Shown: positions 56,928 to 64,000 of the stretch, piece by piece
Layout: each line of letters begins with the position of its first letter
How positions within the stretch are numbered: the first letter of the stretch is position 1
Assembly: GCA_949825045.1 (NCBI GenBank)
Contig: OX463816.1
Location: 16,983,579-17,047,578, forward strand
Length of the DNA stretch: 64,000 nucleotides
Source of the DNA: Argyresthia goedartella
Taxonomy: Eukaryota > Arthropoda > Insecta > Lepidoptera > Argyresthiidae
Direction: 5' to 3'
Made by a program: the position numbers and the translations under genes
The notes under the pieces: generated by a model
The model's input: the letters and a program-made list of their open reading frames with translations, nothing else
Databases searched by the model: none
Told to the model about the DNA's origin: nothing

Positions 56928-58420
56928 GGTTTACATATTGCTCAATACTTGACATGCTTTGCCAGAAGGTTGCCATGTTGTAATATACAACCAAGTTCCA
57001 GTGATCTTTGATAAACCGCAGGTCTGCCGTTTTGTCGAAGTAGAGAGAGTTGCCATTGCTTATACTTGTCACGTTGATGGACTGTGATGAGGCAGTTGGA
57101 AGGATCATAGAAAACAGGAGTAAGAGCGTCGTGAAAAGATTCTTGATGATGCCTTTTTTCTGCTTTGCCCTTCTGCTCGTTTGTTGATCGTCATCTTGAG
57201 CGGCCGTGAGAGGTTGGTCCACCGATGATTTATCTTGTTTGTCGCCTTCAGTGACCGGTAACCGGATCAACTTGGTGATAGGTCGTTTGATAGCGTGATC
57301 CTTGGTATTGAGGGAGACAACTCTGGTATAGCCATCCTTTCCAGGATGGATGTCAGTTATTCGCCCCAAAGCCCATTTCCCGGGGGGCATGTTGTCCTCT
57401 TTGATAATGACGACATCGCCTACTTCCAAGTTCCTTGTCGGGTATCTCCACCGCGATCTTGTCTGAAGTAATTGAAGATAGTCGCTGGACCATTTCTTCC
57501 AGATGAGTTTGTTCATTGTCTGAACCATTCGCCATCGGTTTGATAAGTTCAAGCGGTCAGAGTCCGATTGAGGGCGTGATAAAATTGGACCTCCCACTAG
57601 AAAGTGTCCCGGAGTGAGAATGTCGTCATCTGGACTCTCTGACAGGGGACACAATGGCCTTGAGTTGAGGCAGGCTTCAATTTGATAGAGTAACGTAGTG
57701 AACTCCTCGTACGTCAACCTTTGCTCTCCCAGGGCTCTCTTGAGACGGTACTTGAAGCTCTTGACAGCTGCTTCCCAAAGTCCTCCTGCAGATGACCAGG
57801 CGGGAGCGTTGAAGTACCAGGTGATGCCCATCTCATTGATGTCTTTAATAGCCTCAGGGATTATACTTTGAAGAATCATCTTGTACTCTGCTTTCAGGAA
57901 TTGAGAGGCACCCACAAAGTTCATGCCGTTATCACTATAGACGTATCCTGGCTTTCCTCGGCGAGAGCACATCCTTCTGAATGTAGCTAGGAATGCTGCT
58001 GTGCTTAAATCCGAGACCAGTTCTAAATGTACACCTTTGGTGGCCAGACATACGAAGACTGCCACATAGCCTTTGCTCGTGCGTATGCCTCTTCCTTTAT
58101 TTGATTTGATGCTGTTATGGCCCGTAAAGTCAACCCCAGTGTTGATGAAGGGCCGAGAAGGGACGACGCGCGGTTGAGGCAGGTCCCCCATGAGCTGTGG
58201 TCTGGTCTCTTGTTGATAACGATGGCACTTGACACAGCGTCGTAGTTGTTTTTTCACGGTACGAATTCCACTGAGGATCCAGTACTGTTCTCGTATTTGT
58301 GACAGGGTTAGTTTTGGGCCACCGTGTAGAGTCGTTGTATGCGCTTAAGCGATTACCAGTTCTGTCAGGCGACTGGATGGTGCTAAGATGATTGGGTGCT
58401 TCGCGGAATTAGGTATGAGC
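56923..58420 (-). CDS. pol: Bel/Pao 2 integrase continuing into signal peptide and env start
   Basis: A single open frame from 58257 to 56923 encodes the integrase core and C-terminus and then, without a stop, the start of env. The zinc-binding part lies upstream, with HGGPKLTLSQIREQYW, and an in-frame TAA near 58344. The core has the D-D-E triad in GVDFTG, SDNGMNF and GGLWEAAV (near 58133, 57937 and 57770). The tail contains KEDNMPPGKWALGRITDI. At about residue 372 a hydrophobic run KNLFTTLLLLFSMILPTASS (57144-57085) with a small-residue end looks like a signal peptide. It is followed by env-type residues LVVYYNMATFWQSM, also found in Bel/Pao 1. The frame is cut at 56928 by the inserted LTR element. 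Confidence 0.85.
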
Positions 58421-58423
58421 GCG

Positions 58424-61223
58424 TTAGCAAGGCGTCCACCAACCCTGTTTGTCCAGGAACGGGTTCAAGCTTGATAGTTTGCTATTGTGTTTTACTCGAC
58501 ACTTTGATTTGAAATCTGATATCTCCTCTCCAAAGTCAACGCGTTGTACTGTCTTGATAATAAGATTCATAGCACTCCGTAGCTCAGCCGTTTTTATTGC
58601 ACATTCTAATGGTCGGGGCAAAGTTTTTCGCTGACTCGGGCTAAATCGTAGTATCCATGCAATTGTTTTCGCTACACGCGTAATGGAACTGTTGTTTTTC
58701 AATCAAGTCATTATTATCGAAGCTCAGTTATCTTTATATAAGGCTGCGTTCACATTGTGCTGTCGCTTGACTTCGATCGTCGGTTCTTGATATGTGGCTT
58801 GTTTGGGAATGCTTGAGTCGAATGTTTTCAACCATGAAGGGCCTTCCCACCACACCTCTTGTGGCGCAGTCCGCAGCATTCTCTTCTGATCGAACGTGTC
58901 TCCATGAGCCCTTAGGAATTATAGAGATGATTTGTTGGACTCTGTTCGCAACAAACTGCTTCCATCTTGATATATCTCCAAGTACAATCATGGAGTCCGT
59001 CCAAGCATGTTTGGTGATATGTGCCACTGATAGTGATTCAGTGACCTTCTTCACTAACTGGGATAGTAGGAGTGCCCCCAGTAGCTCCAGTCGTGGCAAT
59101 GTGCTACCTTTGTTTTGGCAGCCACCAGAGTTGATGTGTACTCGCCCTTATCGTTCGTGGCGATTGCAAACACGGCACACGCGTATCTTGATTCTGACGC
59201 GTCACAGAATCCGTATAGGCAGAGTGATTGACCGATGTGACCCACATATCTGGGTATCTTGATATTATTCATCGACTGTAGGTCTGCCTTAAGTTTGATC
59301 CAATCAGTCTGTAGTTCTGGTTTCAATTTGCTGTGCCATGACATCTCTTCCAGCCATGTTTTTTGAAACAGGACCTTGCATCTGATGGTCAGCGGTGATA
59401 ACCAACCTAGAGGGTCGAAGATTTTTGATATTTCTGATAGCAACAGCCTTTTTGTGATGTCCGTCTTGCTTGACTGATCCAACTTGTTCTGATAAGTGAA
59501 GGCGTCTGAAGTGGGGTTCCATTGTAGTCCCAGTGCTTTGCGTGTTTCGGCATCTTTAAACTCCATTGGCGCGTTAAGTTGGTCGGATGATAAGTTTGCA
59601 ATGACCTTTGGTTCATTGCTGGAGAAGTTCGATCAGTTGGCATTGCAGTTCTCTTGCTTGATCTAGTGACTCATGTCCACTCAGTAAATCGTCCATGTAA
59701 AAGAAGTCTTGTAGAGCCATCGTTGCGAGTCTGTAGCGATGGTCGTCGGCGTTATCCTTGGCTATTTGTCTGAGTGTGCGAATTGCCAGAAACGGGGCAG
59801 CCTTAGTCCCGTAGGTGACGGTGGTCAGATGATATTCTTGGATTGGCTCTCAGGGTGAATCTCGCCACAATATCGACTGTAATGGTTGATCCTCCTCCCT
59901 CACAAGGATTTGGCGGAAGAATTTTCCAATGTCTGCAGTGATTACAAACTTAAGGGTCCTCCATTTAATGATAAGGCCTTGTAGGTCTTGTTGTAAGTTG
60001 GCGCCGTATTCCATTAGGTCATTGAGACTGTAACCCGATGACGTCCTTGCTGAGACGTTGAAAACAACACGTAAGGCGGTCGCAGTTGAGTCTGGCTTCA
60101 ATACACCATGGTGCAGTAGGTAGCACACGGGTTCATTCACCCGAGCGGGCTTGCGCATATGACCGAGTTCTTGATATTCCTTCATGAATTCTTTGTAGGC
60201 CAATGATAAAGTTGGGTTCCTTGTCATTTTTCTTTCTTGCTGGAGGTACTGAGCAATAGCTTTCGGTTTTGAGGCACCGAGATGCTTTTCGAAGTCACGT
60301 TTCATTGATATCGCAACCTTATAACTTCCGTTTTCTAAGCGTTTGACAGTTGATTGATAAAAATCTTCGCAGTATCGCTCCTCTTCGGTTAGGCTGTGGC
60401 TCGTGGAACCTTCAAAGATATCTTCGAGTTCCCAGTATTTTGATCAGTTATCCATTTGATTGAGAACAACGTTACTACTGAATGACTTTACGTTGCCGGA
60501 CAGTATCCACCCCAGCTGAGTCTGTTGTGCTATCGGGGCATGGAGCGGACCTTTGATAAGACCTTTCATGATAATCTCTGAATACACGCTGGCATCAAGC
60601 AGCAGGTCCGTGGGTTTTGATAGATTGTATTCAGGGTCCGCGAGGTTGATATTTTGGAGATGTGGTCATGATTGTTTGGCAAATGATGAGTTTGGCAAGT
60701 TGTTTACGACACGTGAAATGAAAAGGGCTTGTGTTGTGAGTTGATAATCTCCATATATTGAGTCACACTCTAGTGTGACCAAGCCCTTGCTAAGCTTGCT
60801 GCTCGGTCCAATTCCCGATACAGATGCAGCGTAGTGCTTTCTTGGTAATCCCAACATCTGAGTAGCCATTTCTGATATTAGTGATATCTGGGACCCTTGA
60901 TCCAAAAGGGCCCGTAGCACGACGTAGGTGCCATCAGCAGATTTGACCCGGATTGATAGAGTTGTCAACAATATTTCTCCCTCATCCGCTGCGACATGAT
61001 TAGTGCTATGTTTCCGGGGCAATGTTGCTGACGTTGAAGATCTTTTATGACGACTTTGCTCGGAGTAAATAGCCGTGTTTTGAACGTATGTATTATGTGG
61101 GCCATTGCATTCTTTGCATTTCTTGTTCGATATACAATCTTTGCCGTAATGTTTGTACAGACAGGGTGTCCATGATATATTCTGATGGCAGGCTTGCGAA
61201 CTTAGGACATTGATACAGGACAT
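58424..61223 (-). pseudogene. pol: Bel/Pao 2 protease, RT and RNase H
   Basis: Zinc-binding cysteines (TPCLYKHYGKDC, CKECNGPH) lead to the protease DQGSQISLI at about 60910-60880. The RT N-terminal part (60305-59850) reads FVITADIGKFFRQILV and the YMDD box sits at about 59686-59706 (FYMDDLLSG). RNase H shows YGFCDASESRYACAVFA and MPRLELLGALLLSQL, AWTDSMIVLGDISRW and EENAADCATRG. The frames are broken into at least six pieces (61223-60666, 60305-59850, near 59640, 59566-59054, 59099-58734, 58702-58424), so this part is more decayed than in Bel/Pao 1. Confidence 0.88.
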
Positions 61224-62414
61224 GATATTCTGCGCTGCACATGGGGCATGGATGTGAGCTACGTTTTCTTCGGGAAGATGTTGCTACAGCTTGATAGTTT
61301 CTTCGGTTGAACCTTCTTTTGTCAGGGAATGATTTCTGGTGTTGGTGTGATGGTTTTGCAGGTAGAGATTCCTTTTCCTTGCTGTTGATTGGCTCCAGTG
61401 CAGCGAATTTGGATTCCAGATAGTCCATGAATTCTTCGAGTGTAGGAAGTTCCTTGGGAGACCTGCGGGATTCCTTGTAAACCTTGTACGTGTCCGCATC
61501 TAGCTTCTTTGATAAGAGATGAACTAGGAGTGGATCCCAGTTTTCCGTGTTAATCCCAAGATTTTCGATAGCATGGAGGCATTCGTTAGAGGTTCGAATA
61601 ACCTCTTGAGCTCTAACGAAGTTTGTCTTTGGACAACGGGTTGATTGAGGAGCATCTCGTTTTGTTTGGTAAATAACATCTGGGGGTTGTTGTAGCGGTG
61701 ATTTAGGATATCCCATGCAGCTTCATAGTTATCTGCGGTTACGTGAAGATGCTGTATGAGGCGTTCAGCCTCACCTTTTATTTTTCCCTTTAGGTGTTGC
61801 ATTTTCTGGGCGTTGCTGAGATATTTGTTCTTATGTATTCTATATTCGCAGTCTGATTCGCGCAGGATGCTGTCGATTCGTAGATGCAGGTTGTCGATGG
61901 TATTCCAGCGATGCTTAAGGCTCTTGAGCTCATCCTCAATCTCCCATTTCTCTTCGATTTTGGTGATATCGATACGATTTATTTGCTTTTGGAAGGCTCT
62001 CATATGAGCTCGCTGTTGCACTAGTAAGGCGTCAATTTCTGATGTAGTAGATTGCTCCCGATCGTCGATAGTGATAACTGGTACCTCAAACTTCCTATCT
62101 GATGATTTGGTGGTCGAAGGAGACGTTGAGGAGGCAGCTACCGGTTTGACGGTTGTAATCATCCCTCTAGTAGCCCTGTAGAACTTCTCCATTTGTTGAT
62201 AAATGTCCCTTTGGAAGTACTCCGATGTCCTCTCATCATACTTCAACAGTTCTTCATTATTTTGGAGAAAGGCGGACCACAAACTGTCTAATGCTTCAAG
62301 TCTAGTAGTGAGATACCCTGTAGTTTTCCTGCTGATACAATATTTCTTGAAGTTGATACTAATTTTCTCCATTTCGCTGATAAGCTCACTCTGGTGTGAG
62401 AATAAGGCTTCCAT
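61093..62414 (-). pseudogene. gag: Bel/Pao 2 gag
   Basis: The start is set at the ATG at 62414 (MEALFSHQSELISEMEKI) by analogy with Bel/Pao 1. An upstream in-frame ATG at 62480 exists but lies in the leader. The protein has a helical N-terminal half with EEKWEIEDELKSLKHRWNTI, a capsid-like middle AAWDILNHRYNNPQMLF, then after one frameshift near 61600 LLVHLLSKKLDADTYKVY and LPTLEEFMDYLESKFAALEP. A knuckle CPMCSAEYHVLYQC (CX2CX4HX4C) sits at about 61240-61195. Apart from the frameshift it is mostly open. Confidence 0.85.
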
Positions 62415-62691
62415 ATTGATAGTTCTAATGAGTCTTCGTATATTCCCGCAACAGTATGGTGCACCTAGTTGTAGGTACAATTACGGCGATATTACGATTG
62501 ATATTGGAGAAGCGATGATACGATGCGCCGACACCGTTGTGTAGCGGGAGCTTGATGACTCACAGTTCCTGGTTGATATGTTGATACTAGTGCTCTTGAT
62601 AAGATCAGGTGTTCTTCTGATGGAGCACGATGATAATTGATTATGATGGCGCCGAATTACGTATCTCGCGCGATGGGTCCGTAGATCGAGA

Positions 62692-62708
62692 TCCGGTTCG
62701 AAGGACCA
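62692..62708 (-). promoter_or_regulatory. Primer binding site of Bel/Pao 2
   Basis: Identical to the sites at 567-583 and 23478-23494, three bases inside the 5' LTR. Confidence 0.75.
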
Positions 62709-62711
62709 AAA

Positions 62712-62912
62712 TGTGCGGTGCTCGCACTTTACTGATATTGATAGGATATATGATATTGATTACTAACGAATTATATTGATAAAGGAAGCGGCGTATGAAA
62801 TGAAACGACCGATTCTAATGAGTACGTTAGAGACACTGTTTTATTGTAAAATAAAGAGTAAACAAGTAAGCTAATTTTGTAAACAAAGCTATATTCGCTG
62901 TATGCTCATACA
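62712..62912 (-). repeat. 5' LTR of Bel/Pao 2
   Basis: 201 bp, TG...CA, followed by CTCCC. Confidence 0.92.
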
Positions 62913-63049
62913 CTCCCAGAGTAGAATCCAGCTAAACTTTAATATAGGTTGGACTTAAATTATTGTATGACATATCGATGACCAATTTTGTCCATGTTTG
63001 CAAAATCACTCAGATCAATCTCGATATGAAACAAAAACAAAAGAACCTA

Positions 63050-64000
63050 GATTCTTTTATTTATATATATATACCGTATGTAAGTACACTAGAAGTGGAG
63101 AGATGTGGTATTGAGATAGTGCGGTGGACCCAACCTCATGTCTTCTGAGCACCCTTCCTGGTTGTAACGCCTTTGGTAGAACGCGACGGCAGCTGGCTGC
63201 ATCCCCTTCTCGGGCGACGGCAAAGGGCTGTCCTTAGTTGGGCACTTTGATGTCTGCGGTTGCAGGTCACCCTAGCACTCCACTTTATGACTGGTCATGT
63301 CAGGCAGCACCACGATGATCATGTATGTACTCCGAATTCCAGGCGTTACTCATCCTGAAGTGTTTGCGCGCAGCCGCGAAAATTTTGTGGCGGGTTTTTA
63401 TCAAACACTTGGTGATTGTAATGCCGGAACTTTAACGCGCGCTCTTGAGTCTCCACACCTCGCCACGGGCTGCCAACGCCATGAATTACACTAACAGGGG
63501 CTGGTTTAAATCCCCTTGGCACCCAGACGATGAAATATATGATGGCACCAATGCAATCGATCGATAAGTTGAGGCCGTCGGCAAGCACTGCCTTCAGAAT
63601 TGCATGCGACTACTCATTGGTTATCTCGGGTATTCCATGCTTCTCACTCGCCAAGCTGCTGATATTATTGGTAGTAGGAGCAGGTGTGGCCGCTAGCAGC
63701 CCCTTCATATATTTCTTCATTCATTCGCCAAATAACTTCACATTCAAACCTTTTATCTAGTCGTATGTTTTGACGTAGGGTAGGCTTATATTCATATATT
63801 TAGTTTACTTTAACACTGGAAATTAAAGAACTTCTTGATACTTAATTAATCAAAACCCCTCTGAACTCTGAGCTGCTATTATCACACAACGCTATGCACG
63901 GGGTCCTAACATTACTAAAAGATCACGATTTCGGCCGAAAATGGGTCTGTTTACTATCAGATTTTTTACCATACTCTATTTCAGATAACATAAAAATAAA
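63050..64000. other. Unassigned flank
   Basis: A GC-richer stretch (63120-63700) has a few short open frames on both strands, but none contains a domain I recognise. It might be a degenerate repeat. I see nothing in the AT-rich remainder. Confidence 0.4.

Larger units (their letters stand above)
44425..62912 (-). mobile_element. Bel/Pao LTR retroelement 2 with envelope, carrying nested insertions
   Basis: It has 201-bp LTRs (TGTGCGG...TACA), a CTCCC target duplication and a primer binding site at 62692-62708. Subtracting the hAT (45292-50137), the LTR element without genes (51424-56927) and a short LINE tail leaves about 7.9 kb, the same size as Bel/Pao 1. The gene order is gag, pol, env. 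By eye the LTRs differ at about nine sites, so it is older than Bel/Pao 1. LTR divergence and gene divergence show the two are different families of one lineage. Confidence 0.93.
43458..63048 (-). mobile_element. Mariner transposon 2, split by Bel/Pao 2
   Basis: The left part (43458-44424) and right part (62918-63048) are one mariner on the minus strand. A TA at 43456-43457 precedes aggttgatccaaaaaataag, a mariner-like end. The right end near aagaacct (63048) is approximate. At the break, the 18.5-kb Bel/Pao 2 lies between CTCCC duplications (44420-44424 and 62913-62917). Comparison with mariner 1 shows the two parts join without loss. Confidence 0.85.

Noticed and set aside
61093..62480. Upstream ATG at 62480 as gag start
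   Set aside because: The homologous gag of Bel/Pao 1 starts at the position equal to 62414; the extra 22 codons lie in the leader.

Overview
This window looks like an accessory, transposon-dense stretch of an insect nuclear genome, most likely from a moth or butterfly (Lepidoptera). The evidence is eukaryotic: AT-rich DNA, splice-type junctions, tRNA-headed SINE-like repeats, mariner, hAT, DIRS, Bel/Pao and several non-LTR families. I found no complete host protein-coding gene. The only host-like candidate is one short THAP-type exon near 28.7 kb, which could itself belong to a transposon. There is no rRNA gene, canonical tRNA gene or CRISPR array.

Layout from left to right. 1-984 is the 5' part (minus strand) of an LTR element that continues beyond the window: gag start, primer-binding-site motif and a probable LTR. 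1190-1452 is a decayed Ty3/Gypsy reverse transcriptase fragment. 1500-11882 is a DIRS-type tyrosine-recombinase retrotransposon on the plus strand (gag, RT/RNase H, recombinase, terminal inverted-repeat cluster). Its RT is split by a nearly full-length non-LTR retrotransposon at 3415-8620. 12.3-15.4 kb holds a degenerate LINE, a dispersed repeat, a 41-bp palindrome and a TG microsatellite. 15454-23691 is a complete Bel/Pao element (minus strand) with 5-bp target duplication, gag-pol and an envelope-like 3' region carrying several breaks. 23.8-28.3 kb holds LINE remnants, including a long RT fragment on the plus strand.

28.3-43.4 kb is mostly non-coding and repeat-rich. It contains a THAP-like exon, SINE-like copies, a mariner copy interrupted by a non-autonomous repeat, a MITE with long inverted termini and a second degenerate LINE. 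From 43458 to about 63048 lies a nested set. A mariner transposon on the minus strand is split by a second envelope-bearing Bel/Pao element (44425-62912, CTCCC duplication). That element is in turn split by a hAT transposon (45292-50137, CGTCTGAC duplication, itself within a short LINE/SINE tail) and by a 5.5-kb LTR element with no coding capacity and two identical 130-bp LTRs (51424-56927). The last kilobase is unassigned.

The two Bel/Pao elements share one architecture: gag with zinc knuckles, a DQGS protease, an FVDD/YMDD reverse transcriptase, RNase H, a DDE integrase, then a hydrophobic signal peptide that opens an F-type envelope reading region. In the second element the integrase reading frame runs straight into the signal peptide and envelope start, so pol and env are one open frame there. 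LTR differences counted by eye (0 of 130 in the non-coding LTR element, about 4 of 195 in the first Bel/Pao, about 9 of 201 in the second) agree with the nesting order.
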